64,000 nt of DNA from Winogradskyella wichelsiae (lineage in GTDB: Bacteria; Bacteroidota; Bacteroidia; Flavobacteriales; Flavobacteriaceae): NCBI RefSeq assembly GCF_013403925.1, contig NZ_JABFDJ010000007.1, positions 124,001 through 188,000 of the forward strand, given 5' to 3'. The notes under the pieces are model-generated. The model did no database searches. It was not told the DNA's origin and saw only the letters and a program-made list of their open reading frames with translations. This document shows positions 43,768 to 51,816 of this stretch, piece after piece. Within the stretch, counting starts at the first letter, position 1. Every line of letters starts with the position of its first letter. The translations under genes and the position numbers were made by a program.

Positions 43768-46725
43768 ATGCGTTATCTTACCCTCATCTTTATTTGTGTT
43801 TGTTTTCAATATAATTTTTCACAAAACATATCAGACCATCCACTTCAATCAAGCGATCCTATTCAACAAAAAAAATGGGTAGATAGTCTTTATAATTCTA
43901 TGTCTGTAGAAGAACGGATTGGTCAACTTTTTATGGTTCAGGTGTTTTCTAATAAAGGAAAAGCATATGAAAATAAAATCGCTCATTTAATAAATCATCA
44001 ACACATTGGTGGTTTAATTTATTCTAATGGTGGACCTGTACGTCAAGCTAAATTAAATAATGAATTACAAGCAGCTTCCAAAATTCCATTGTTAATTGGT
44101 ATGGATGCAGAGTGGGGGTTAAGTATGCGCTTAGATTCTACTTATGCCTTTCCATGGAATATGACACTTGGGGCTATTTCAGATAATAAATTGGTAGAAC
44201 AAGCCGGAAGACAAATTGGGGAACATTGTAAACGATTAGGTGTTCATTTTAATTTTGCGCCAGCCGTAGATATTAATACTAATCCTAAAAATCCTATAAT
44301 TGGTAACCGTTCATTTGGAGAAGATAGAGACAATGTTACAGACAAGGGCTTAGCTTTTATGAAAGGAATGCAAAGCGCTGGTACTTTAGCTAACGCCAAA
44401 CATTTTCCTGGCCATGGAGATACAGAAGAAGATTCTCATTTAAAATTACCAACTATTAATTTTAGCGCCAAACGTATCGATTCTATTGAGTTATATCCAT
44501 ACAGAAAGCTTATAAAAGAAGGTTTAGCTAGTGTTATGGTGGCACATTTAAACGTACCAAGTTTAGAATCTCGTAGAGATTTTCCTTCATCTTTATCCAA
44601 GCATATTGTTACAGATATTTTAAAAGATAGTTTAGGTTTTAATGGATTAATATTTACAGATGCTTTAACTATGAAAGGTGCTGCAGATTATGTAGCAAAT
44701 AATATAGATGGTAATAATAAAAAGAGCTTAGTAAAAGGTGGTGAAATTGATTTAATGGCTTTTCTAGCAGGAAACGATGTAATGTTAATGTCTGAAGATC
44801 CTGAAGCGGGTATTGCCAAATTTGTTGAAGCAATTAATAATGGTGTTATTACAGAAGAACGATTAGCGTATTCAGTAAGAAAAATATTAATGGCTAAATA
44901 TAAAGTAGGATTAAATAATTATTCGCCAATAGGAATTTATGATTTAAAAAAGGACCTTAATAGATTAAAGGATGATCTTTTGTACGAGGAACTAATGGAG
45001 GGTGCAATTACAGTGGCTAAAAATACTAATTCATTATTACCATTAAGAGATTTAGAAACTAAGAAGATTGCTTATATAGCATTAGGTGATGATAGTGGTT
45101 CTGCTTTTTTAGATGAATTAAAAAAATACACAGAAGTTCACGAAATACAGGCAGATAAGCTTAATGAAGCTGTCAAAAAACTTCAAAATTACAATACGGT
45201 GGTTGTCGGTTTTCATAAATCTAATGCAAACCCATGGAAGAGTTTCAAATTTACACAGCAAGAAATGGCTTGGTTGTATGAAATAGCGAGAACGAATACT
45301 GTTATTTTAGACGTTTTTGCAAGACCATATGCTTTAAATGATTTGCTATCCGTAGAAAATATAGAAAGTGTTGTAGTGAGTTATCAAAATAGTAAAATAG
45401 CTCAAGAAAAATCTGCACAACTTATTTTTGGTGCTATTGATGCTAAAGGAAAATTACCAGTTACAGCAGGTCCATTTTTTCCTGTAGGCACAGGAGAAAC
45501 TTACAATTCTATACTGAGTTTAAGCTACGGTTTGCCAGAACGTGTAGGTATGGATTCTGATTTGCTAAACCGAATTGATTCTATAGCAAATTATGCTATT
45601 GAAGGTAAAATGACACCAGGAATTCAATTAATTGTTGCCCGTAGAGGTAAAGTTGTTTACAACAAGAATTTTGGATATCATACTTATGAAAAGAAGAATG
45701 AAGTCGATTTTGATGATTTATACGATGTAGCATCTTTAACTAAAATATTAGCAACGCTACCCGTTTTAATGGAATTGGAAGAACAAAGATCGGTGTCATT
45801 AGATGACAGGCTAGGAAATTTAATGCCAGAGTATAAGAACTCTAATAAAAAGAATATTACACTTAAAAAAATGTTATCGCATTATGCGCGTTTAAAGCCT
45901 TGGGTACCTTTTTATTATGCAACTTTAGATTCTGTAACAAAATTACCAGATCCTAAATACTATAGATTTAAAAGTACAGAAGGATTTAGAACCGAAGTGA
46001 CTAGTACACTTTTTATGCGTGATGATTATCAAGATTCAATTCAAAAAATTATTAGAGACACTGATCTATTACCGAGCTTAAGATACCGTTATAGCGATTT
46101 ACCATATTATATTCTTAAGAAATATCTTGAAGGTTTTTATGACAAACCTTTAAGCGAAATAACGGAAGATCGATTTTATAAATCACTTGGTGCTAATTAC
46201 ACCACTTATAATCCACGAAAAAAGTTTAGCTTAAAAGATATTGTTCCAACAGAAATAGATAACTATTACCGCTATAAAGAAGTGCATGGTTATGTGCATG
46301 ACATGGGAGCAGCAATGCAAAATGGAGTTGGTGGACATGCAGGTATTTTTAGTAATGCTAATGATGTGGCTAAAATAATGCAGATGTATTTGCAGAAAGG
46401 TTTCTATGGAGGAAAACGTTATCTTAAAAGTGAAACGATAGATAAATTTAATTACTGTTATTACTGTGGAAACAATAATAGAAGAGGTATTGGTTTCGAT
46501 AAGCCTCAATTAGGTGAGGCAGGACCCACTTGTGGCTGCTTATCTATGACAAGTTTTGGACACTCAGGCTTTACAGGAACTTACGCTTGGGCAGATCCAG
46601 AAGAAGAGATTGTCTATGTCTTTTTAGCAAATAGAACTTATCCTGAAGCAGGAAAAAATCTTTTGTTAAGAGAAAATATTAGAACAGAAATTCAACGTTT
46701 AATCTATGAAGCTATTATAGATTAA
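43768..46725 (+). CDS. Glycoside hydrolase family 3 / serine beta-lactamase-like fusion protein
   Basis: From ATG 43768 (an in-frame TTG lies two codons earlier) the protein has 985 residues and a signal peptide (MRYLTLIFICVCFQYNFSQN). Residues about 25-370 are a GH3 beta-N-acetylhexosaminidase domain with the NagZ-type KHFPGHGDTEED (Lys211-His216) and nucleophile Asp298 in FTDALTMKGA. A GH3 C-terminal domain follows to about residue 590. Residues about 600-985 are a class C beta-lactamase/esterase domain with Ser656 and Lys659 in ASLTKIL, a YSDL motif and a HAGIF motif. The combination suggests trimming of peptidoglycan or chitin oligomers together with a peptide or ester bond. Such fusions occur in Bacteroidetes. 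Confidence 0.93.
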   Translation: MRYLTLIFICVCFQYNFSQNISDHPLQSSDPIQQKKWVDSLYNSMSVEERIGQLFMVQVFSNKGKAYENKIAHLINHQHIGGLIYSNGGPVRQAKLNNELQAASKIPLLIGMDAEWGLSMRLDSTYAFPWNMTLGAISDNKLVEQAGRQIGEHCKRLGVHFNFAPAVDINTNPKNPIIGNRSFGEDRDNVTDKGLAFMKGMQSAGTLANAKHFPGHGDTEEDSHLKLPTINFSAKRIDSIELYPYRKLIKEGLASVMVAHLNVPSLESRRDFPSSLSKHIVTDILKDSLGFNGLIFTDALTMKGAADYVANNIDGNNKKSLVKGGEIDLMAFLAGNDVMLMSEDPEAGIAKFVEAINNGVITEERLAYSVRKILMAKYKVGLNNYSPIGIYDLKKDLNRLKDDLLYEELMEGAITVAKNTNSLLPLRDLETKKIAYIALGDDSGSAFLDELKKYTEVHEIQADKLNEAVKKLQNYNTVVVGFHKSNANPWKSFKFTQQEMAWLYEIARTNTVILDVFARPYALNDLLSVENIESVVVSYQNSKIAQEKSAQLIFGAIDAKGKLPVTAGPFFPVGTGETYNSILSLSYGLPERVGMDSDLLNRIDSIANYAIEGKMTPGIQLIVARRGKVVYNKNFGYHTYEKKNEVDFDDLYDVASLTKILATLPVLMELEEQRSVSLDDRLGNLMPEYKNSNKKNITLKKMLSHYARLKPWVPFYYATLDSVTKLPDPKYYRFKSTEGFRTEVTSTLFMRDDYQDSIQKIIRDTDLLPSLRYRYSDLPYYILKKYLEGFYDKPLSEITEDRFYKSLGANYTTYNPRKKFSLKDIVPTEIDNYYRYKEVHGYVHDMGAAMQNGVGGHAGIFSNANDVAKIMQMYLQKGFYGGKRYLKSETIDKFNYCYYCGNNNRRGIGFDKPQLGEAGPTCGCLSMTSFGHSGFTGTYAWADPEEEIVYVFLANRTYPEAGKNLLLRENIRTEIQRLIYEAIID

Positions 46726-46755
46726 CATTATAAATTATAAGGATCAGCGTCTTAT

Positions 46756-46797
46756 TTCTAATTTTGAGGTCTTTTAAAAAAAGACCATAAATTAGAA
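46756..46797. repeat. Long near-perfect inverted repeat (hairpin) before bshA
   Basis: TTCTAATTT (46756-46764) pairs with AAATTAGAA (46789-46797), and inside it GGTCTTTT (46768-46775) pairs with AAAAGACC (46779-46786) around AAA. It is a two-part hairpin of 42 bases with an internal bulge and no T tract after it on either strand. It sits between the GH3 fusion gene and bshA and may act as a transcript end or an RNA-stabilising structure. Confidence 0.7.
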
Positions 46798-46873
46798 AGG
46801 ATTTAAATAGGATTACGACTATAGCCAAATATTAATTTCGGTACTTATAATTTTTTAATATTTAAAACTAAAA

Positions 46874-48013
46874 ATGAAAATAGGAATAGTTTGTTACCCA
46901 ACATTTGGCGGCAGTGGAGTTGTAGCTACAGAATTAGGTTTAGAACTTTCTAAACGTGGTCATGAGATTCACTTTATAACTTATAGTCAGCCTGTAAGAT
47001 TAGAATTGTTGAGTAATAATGTTCATTTTCATGAAGTCCATGTACCTGAATACCCTCTTTTTTTATATCAGCCTTATGAGCTTGCATTGTCGAGTAAATT
47101 AGTAGATATGGTAAAGTTACATGGTATAGAATTACTACATGTTCATTATGCCATTCCGCATGCTTATGCGGCGTACATGGCACAACAAATGTTAAAAGAC
47201 GAAGGCATTTTTGTGCCTATTGTAACAACTTTACATGGTACGGATATCACCTTGGTAGGTAGTCATCCATTTTATAAGCCAGCAGTAACGTTTAGTATTA
47301 ATAAATCTAATGCAGTAACTTCTGTTTCAGAAAGTTTGAAACGAGATACTATGCGCTTATTTGATATTAAAAGAGAGATATCTGTTGTTCCTAATTTTAT
47401 TGATCTTGAAAAGCACGAACATAAATTTACGGATTGTCAACGTGGTATGATGGCAGATGATGATGAACGTATTATAACACATATCAGTAATTTTAGAGAA
47501 GTTAAACGTATACCAGATGTTATAAAGATCTTTTACAATATTCAAAAAGAACTACCCGCAAAACTGATGATGGTAGGTGAAGGGCCTGAAAAAGAAGCGG
47601 CAGAACATTTAGTTGAAGAATTAGGGATAAGCGATCGCGTTATTTTCTTAGGTAATAGTAATGAAATAGATCGGATTTTATGCTTTAGTGATCTATTTTT
47701 ATTGCCATCACAAACAGAAAGTTTCGGTTTGGCAGCGCTTGAAGCTATGGCGAGTAGTGTTCCTGTTATTTCTACTAATTCAGGTGGATTACCAGAGGTC
47801 AATGAAGATGGTTTTTCAGGTTATTTAAGTGATGTTAATGCGATTAAAGATATGTCTGCAAATGCCGTTAAAATCTTATCAGACATTAAAACTTTAGAAA
47901 AATTTAAAATCAATGCCAAGGAGCAATCTCAAAAATTCGACTTGAGAAATATAGTACCTATGTATGAAAAAATTTATGAAGAAACTTTAAAAGAGTTTCT
48001 AGTTGTTAATTAG
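46874..48013 (+). CDS. bshA: N-acetyl-alpha-D-glucosaminyl L-malate synthase
   Basis: The 379-residue protein is a GT4-type GT-B glycosyltransferase with the BshA signatures: MKIGIVCYPTFGGSGVVATE at the start, VHYAIPHAYAAYMAQQML near residue 93, LHGTDITLVGSHPFYKPAV near 125 and ISNFREVKRIPDVI near 205. BshA joins N-acetylglucosamine from UDP-GlcNAc to L-malate, the first step of bacillithiol synthesis. BshB and BshC are not in the window. Bacillithiol is used in many Bacteroidetes. It begins after a long hairpin and is followed by a strong terminator, so it is likely a single-gene unit. Confidence 0.93.
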   Translation: MKIGIVCYPTFGGSGVVATELGLELSKRGHEIHFITYSQPVRLELLSNNVHFHEVHVPEYPLFLYQPYELALSSKLVDMVKLHGIELLHVHYAIPHAYAAYMAQQMLKDEGIFVPIVTTLHGTDITLVGSHPFYKPAVTFSINKSNAVTSVSESLKRDTMRLFDIKREISVVPNFIDLEKHEHKFTDCQRGMMADDDERIITHISNFREVKRIPDVIKIFYNIQKELPAKLMMVGEGPEKEAAEHLVEELGISDRVIFLGNSNEIDRILCFSDLFLLPSQTESFGLAALEAMASSVPVISTNSGGLPEVNEDGFSGYLSDVNAIKDMSANAVKILSDIKTLEKFKINAKEQSQKFDLRNIVPMYEKIYEETLKEFLVVN

Positions 48014-48035
48014 CTTCATCTTATTGTTTTAGTAT

Positions 48036-48071
48036 AAAAAAAAAGTCTTTCTAATTGGAAGACTTTTTTTT
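48036..48071. terminator. Bidirectional terminator after bshA
   Basis: AAAAAAAAAGTCTTTC pairs with GGAAGACTTTTTTTT around TAATT. It serves bshA and the convergent gene at 48087. Confidence 0.9.
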
Positions 48072-48086
48072 ATAATTTATTTTCTA

Positions 48087-48608
48087 TTACCACATTTCAC
48101 TTACTTCTTGCTTTATAAAAGCTAAAGCGGCATTACTAGGAGCCGGACTTTCCATAAGATGAGTTAAAACAACTTCTCTAAGCTTGCTAGCACTATCGGT
48201 TGATTCTTGCATGGCAGCTTTTCTAATTAATTGAATGGTTGCATTTTTTGCTGCTAGTGTAATTGACCAACATTGATCACTTACATAAATTTGTTGCGAT
48301 AAATTATGCTCTAACTCTTGTTCTATAGTTGCAATTAGTAAACTTTCATAATCTGTTTTATTAGAAGACGTAGGGTGGACCCTCGTTAAAAGTTTTGAAG
48401 GTGCAATTCGCTCTAAGAAAAGAGATATACGTTCGTAAGCTTGCAAGCGTAATGGAAAGCTTTCTTTTTGCAAATCTTTCAGTAATAAAAAGCGTCTTCT
48501 ACTATTTTCATTTTCTACATGTTGCTTAAAAAAATAGTAAGCCACTGCACCAATGATAGCAGCAGGAGCAATGCTGAAAAGTAATTCGATAATGTTGTCA
48601 ATATCCAT
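48087..48608 (-). CDS. Conserved membrane-anchored hypothetical protein
   Basis: The 173-residue product has one membrane segment near the start (about residues 8-27, LFSIAPAAIIGAVAYYFFKQ), then a long cytoplasmic helical part with heptad-like spacing (LLLKDLQKESFPLRLQAYER). It ends near a WSITLAAKNATIQLIRKAAM helix. Such proteins are frequent in Flavobacteriia. Function is unknown. It is a single gene between a convergent bshA and the divergent lipoprotein operon. Confidence 0.75.
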   Translation of the reverse strand: MDIDNIIELLFSIAPAAIIGAVAYYFFKQHVENENSRRRFLLLKDLQKESFPLRLQAYERISLFLERIAPSKLLTRVHPTSSNKTDYESLLIATIEQELEHNLSQQIYVSDQCWSITLAAKNATIQLIRKAAMQESTDSASKLREVVLTHLMESPAPSNAALAFIKQEVSEMW

Positions 48609-48945
48609 AGCATAAATTTAGAATACAAACTTAAAACCTTTAAGTCTATTGCACAAACAAAACCGCTAATTGAATGAAGTCTGTCTTTCATTTCATGAAG
48701 TCGCTTTTAAGGTATATGGTAACGTGCAGTTTATAGTGTACGGCTTATTTTGCATAAGCTATTGATTTTTACGTCGTGAAAAGTATCTAATCGTTTTCGA
48801 TTGCTTACACGAAATAATCTTTTTTTAAAATAATTCTAAAAAAGAAAGAATTAGAGGGTAACAATTTTCCGATTCACTTGATATAACCTCGAACGTCAGT
48901 TTTCAAAGCGTTAACTGAATTATAAAAAACTAAAATATAATAATT
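48609..48945. other. Intergenic region upstream of the lipoprotein operon
   Basis: There is no credible gene in these 337 bases. The right end has the bipartite element AGGGTAACAA-N13-TTGATATAA (48855-48886). The centre (48700-48790) has no repeats or hairpins I can support. The region separates a minus-strand gene from the plus-strand operon and so must hold both promoters. Confidence 0.6.
48855..48886 (+). promoter_or_regulatory. Bipartite upstream element, copy 1
   Basis: AGGGTAACAA (48855-48864) and TTGATATAA (48878-48886) are separated by 13 bases. The same two blocks with the same spacing recur at 58057-58088. TAACAA and TTGATA form an imperfect dyad. It ends 59 bases before the lipoprotein ATG, so it could be an activator site or an alternative promoter. 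Confidence 0.6.
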
Positions 48946-49386
48946 ATGAAATCAATTTTAAAAACAATTTTATTACTAGCAATTACACTTACTTTATTTA
49001 ACTGTGATAATGATGATGGCAATGCTCCAAACATAAGTGTTTGTAGTTATGAAGGACTTACGGCAGACATACAAGGCACAATAACTTTAATACCAGAATC
49101 GGACTTAGTTACAGATTATTTTCCAAATAATGATGGGCCAGGTATTCCCGCAGTTGAGGTATATCACTCGGTCAGTCCAGGAAGTACATTTGTAGTAACA
49201 AGAGCACTTACGGTGGGGGCTGTAGATTCAAGTCCACAAATAGTAATTAATGGTACCACTCATTCAGGTGTGGTAACTTGTCAAAGAGCGGGGAGTGCTG
49301 TAGGAGATGAGCTTCGATTAGATATTGTACTAGCCTCAGGTGAAGAGGTAGAATTATGTGTTATAATTGATTATGTAGCCCCTTAA
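48946..49386 (+). CDS. Hypothetical lipoprotein, first gene of the surface-protein operon
   Basis: The 146-residue product has a lipoprotein signal MKSILKTILLLAITLTLFNC with lipidated Cys20, then a DNDDGN spacer. The mature part is beta-rich with two further cysteines, and I do not recognise a domain. It is the first of a plus-strand series of lipoproteins with matching signal peptides (all with a DND/NSD-like acidic spacer), which suggests common export and perhaps surface display. The next gene starts 11 bases later. The bipartite element lies 59 bases upstream. Confidence 0.7.
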   Translation: MKSILKTILLLAITLTLFNCDNDDGNAPNISVCSYEGLTADIQGTITLIPESDLVTDYFPNNDGPGIPAVEVYHSVSPGSTFVVTRALTVGAVDSSPQIVINGTTHSGVVTCQRAGSAVGDELRLDIVLASGEEVELCVIIDYVAP

Positions 49387-49397
49387 AAAAGTAGATT

Positions 49398-49973
49398 ATG
49401 AAATTAGGAATAAACACCTTATTAATACTAGTTGTTGCTCTTACTTTTTTTAATTGTGATAATAACGATGATGCGACGTCAGCAGCTTCAACAGATGGAT
49501 TTACAATAAATTCAACATTTTATGAAACTGTAAATGCATACGTCACTATAGATCAATTAGACAGCAATGCAGATGGTAATCCTGATCATTACAACTTTAT
49601 TTTTACTGATGGAAGAATCACAGATACTTTTGGAGATGTAGGTCTTGGTTATGCGTATGCCTATTCGGTTAGTACCACTTCAAAATTGGCTTTAATAAAA
49701 ATATCCGTAGATGATAATGCAAGTTTATCTACGGGTTTAATTTCTACTGGTAATACATATATCGGCTCTAGTTTAAGTACTGGTGTACCTAATTACTCAG
49801 CAGATTCTTTAATAGCTTATGATGGAGTCGTTTCTCCGTCCTTCGGAACAGAGAATGGAATTAATTATGGTCACCTTCCTGAAACAAGTGGAGTTTGGTA
49901 TACTGTAGGAACTATAGGACCGACGGTGATCATAAATGAAATAAACATTGATACAAAATGTGCCAGCAAATAG
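49398..49973 (+). CDS. Hypothetical lipoprotein with apparent frameshift near its end
   Basis: The frame as read gives 191 residues: signal MKLGINTLLILVVALTFFNC (lipidated Cys20), an acidic spacer, and a beta-rich domain of unknown family (YNFIFTDGRITDTFGDVGLG). The end DTKCASK is abrupt. If one A is dropped from the AAAA run at 49955-49958, the frame continues 35 codons past that point (NVPANSTIDVDYTFLASDGT...GHYEGTLGIILD) to a TAA at 50062-50064, just before the next gene. That extension has the beta-strand pattern of the rest of the protein, so the coding region is probably 49398-50064 with a one-base insertion or a sequencing error. Confidence 0.75.
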   Translation: MKLGINTLLILVVALTFFNCDNNDDATSAASTDGFTINSTFYETVNAYVTIDQLDSNADGNPDHYNFIFTDGRITDTFGDVGLGYAYAYSVSTTSKLALIKISVDDNASLSTGLISTGNTYIGSSLSTGVPNYSADSLIAYDGVVSPSFGTENGINYGHLPETSGVWYTVGTIGPTVIINEINIDTKCASK

Positions 49974-50064
49974 CACAATCGATGTAGATTATACGTTTTT
50001 AGCTTCAGATGGCACCTCTATTACTGGTCATTACGAGGGCACTTTAGGAATAATATTAGATTAA
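49957..50064 (+). pseudogene. Out-of-frame C-terminal end of the frameshifted lipoprotein
   Basis: In the +1 frame relative to the gene at 49398, an open stretch of 35 codons starts at AAT 49957 and ends at TAA 50062-50064. It carries a sensible C-terminal strand pattern (IDVDYTFLASDG, ITGHYEG) and has no start codon of its own. The next gene begins 10 bases after the TAA, the spacing seen between the other genes of this operon, which supports it as the true end. Confidence 0.65.
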
Positions 50065-50074
50065 AACAATTACT

Positions 50075-50620
50075 ATGAAATCACTTTTTAAATCGATGCT
50101 TTTAATGGCATTAGTACTCTTGAGTTTTAGCTGTAATAGTGACGACGATACAATTACACCAACCTTAAATACGAATGAATATTTTAAATATTCAATAAAT
50201 AATGGTCCTGACCGTATTTTTGATGCTTACGCTAGAGGACGGTATGAGCCAAATCCCAATTCTACGTTTGAGAAATTTTATTTTAGAGCAGGTGCGGCAA
50301 CGGCAGATGGTTCGACTGTTATAGTTGATGCCGATTTTACGTTTCAAGACTTTACATCGTTCACAAATACATCTAGTTTTAATTGGGGAGTATCGGATGG
50401 TTTAACGGCTAATTTTTATTTCACAGAATTAACTCCTGGTCATACGTTTTTGTCTAGTTGGACGGTCATGCCAAGTAATCCTATTGTGTGCACAATTACC
50501 GTGCACCCAGTGAATGTAGGAGACTATATAGAATTTACTTTTCAAGGTGATTATTTACTTGCAACAGATAACTCTATACAAGGATCAATAGTAGGAGAGG
50601 GTAGAGTTTTAAGAGAATAA
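50075..50620 (+). CDS. Hypothetical lipoprotein
   Basis: The 181-residue product starts MKSLFKSMLLMALVLLSFSC, with lipidated Cys20 and an NSDDD spacer. The mature part is beta-rich and shows FKYSINNGPDRIFDAYARGR and YIEFTFQGDYLLATDNSIQG; the latter resembles the end of the neighbouring lipoprotein (DGTSITGHYEG), so the two may be distant relatives. I do not recognise a named family. Position 10 bases after the corrected end of the previous gene suggests the same transcript. Confidence 0.7.
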   Translation: MKSLFKSMLLMALVLLSFSCNSDDDTITPTLNTNEYFKYSINNGPDRIFDAYARGRYEPNPNSTFEKFYFRAGAATADGSTVIVDADFTFQDFTSFTNTSSFNWGVSDGLTANFYFTELTPGHTFLSSWTVMPSNPIVCTITVHPVNVGDYIEFTFQGDYLLATDNSIQGSIVGEGRVLRE

Positions 50621-50727
50621 GTGATTCAAATAAATAATAAAAATTATGAAACGAGCATGTTAAAATTATTAATAACAAAGATCTGATTAATAACGAACAG
50701 CATGTGACCTTCGGAAAAAATAAACAG

Positions 50728-51768
50728 ATGAAAACATATATAAAAACAATAGTGTCAACATTAGTCGTGTTATTGACTTTTAGTTGTAGTGATAATAGCT
50801 CTTCAAGCGGTTCTGGAAGCACAATAAATGCGGAGTATGCCTATATCACAGATGGTACAGATTTAAAAATTATTGATATTACGGTACCAACCGCACCAAC
50901 TTTAGTAAATAGTATTGCGGTAAATACATCTTACTTTGTAAGTGTATCTCCGGGTGTGGCTTATGTTGCTCAGTATGATGCGACCGAACCTTATTTAAGT
51001 ATTGTGGATATTAGTAATGTAGCGGCACCAAGTATTCAGGCAGAGATTCAAAAGAGTAATACGCTTGCTTTTAGTTTATTAAGTGATATGTACACGGTTA
51101 ATAATGTGGCTTATTTAACAGATGTTTATAGAGGTTTACATGTTGTAGATATCGCTAGTTTTAATTTTACTAGTCAATTAAATTCTGGTGGAGATGCTAT
51201 GAGTCTTACAAAAATTCAAAATGAATTATTTGTCATAGATCAAACTAACGGTCTACATTCTTACGATGTTACAGCACCTGGAACGCCTACGGCAACTGGA
51301 ATAACAAATACCACAGATATTGATATGGCTTCTTATGGAGATGCCCCTTTTGGTCAATATCATTCATGGGTTGAAACTGATGGAACTTATCTTTTTGTTG
51401 CTAATACAATAGATAAGAAAATAAAACAATTCGATGCTGCAACACTTACGTTAGTTAACGAAGTTAATATAGAAGGATATCCTACAGCTTTCGCAATTCA
51501 TAATGGTAATGCTTATGTAACCATGAAAGCCAGTGCAAATGCACCTCTGCAAAATAGTTCTGATAGTGTTAGAATGTATGATTTGGCAACACTTTCCTTA
51601 CAAGATATGAAAATACTATCGCGATCAAGTGGTGTAGCATTAAATGGGAATTACGCTTATGTAACAGATGCAAATGGACTTTATATCTACGATATCAGTG
51701 CGAATGATTTTGTATTAGAATCGTCATTAGCCATTGGTTTTGGAAACTTTATAGCCCTTGGTCAATAA
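50728..51768 (+). CDS. LVIVD-repeat beta-propeller lipoprotein
   Basis: From ATG 50728 the product is 346 residues with a lipoprotein signal (TIVSTLVVLLTFSC) and Ser/Gly-rich spacer. The mature part has repeats of the LVIVD type, each ending with a variant of LxIxDIS (LKIIDITVPTAPTLVNSI, LSIVDISNVAAPSIQAEI, LHVVDIASFN, LYIYDISANDFVLESSL), consistent with a six- to seven-blade beta-propeller. A longer frame opens at 50704, but it would put eight charged residues before the signal peptide. Such proteins are found on the surface of Bacteroidetes; ligand unknown. It is part of the lipoprotein series. Confidence 0.85.
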   Translation: MKTYIKTIVSTLVVLLTFSCSDNSSSSGSGSTINAEYAYITDGTDLKIIDITVPTAPTLVNSIAVNTSYFVSVSPGVAYVAQYDATEPYLSIVDISNVAAPSIQAEIQKSNTLAFSLLSDMYTVNNVAYLTDVYRGLHVVDIASFNFTSQLNSGGDAMSLTKIQNELFVIDQTNGLHSYDVTAPGTPTATGITNTTDIDMASYGDAPFGQYHSWVETDGTYLFVANTIDKKIKQFDAATLTLVNEVNIEGYPTAFAIHNGNAYVTMKASANAPLQNSSDSVRMYDLATLSLQDMKILSRSSGVALNGNYAYVTDANGLYIYDISANDFVLESSLAIGFGNFIALGQ

Positions 51769-51816
51769 CATTGAATAGGCTTACATAGCATTTTAAACAT
51801 TTCAAAAACATAAATT

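Noticed and set aside
46231..46509. Minus-strand frame of 92 codons inside the GH3 fusion gene
   Set aside because: It is a shadow of the plus-strand gene, with a Cys/Ile/Phe-rich product and no promoter.
48609..48854. tRNA or small RNA gene in the intergenic region
   Set aside because: I found no cloverleaf, no GTTCRANNC box and no terminator on either strand.
49955..49973. Programmed ribosomal frameshift in the lipoprotein gene
   Set aside because: A +1 shift at AAAA lacks a rare codon or stop at the slip site and a stimulating structure. An indel is the simpler reading.
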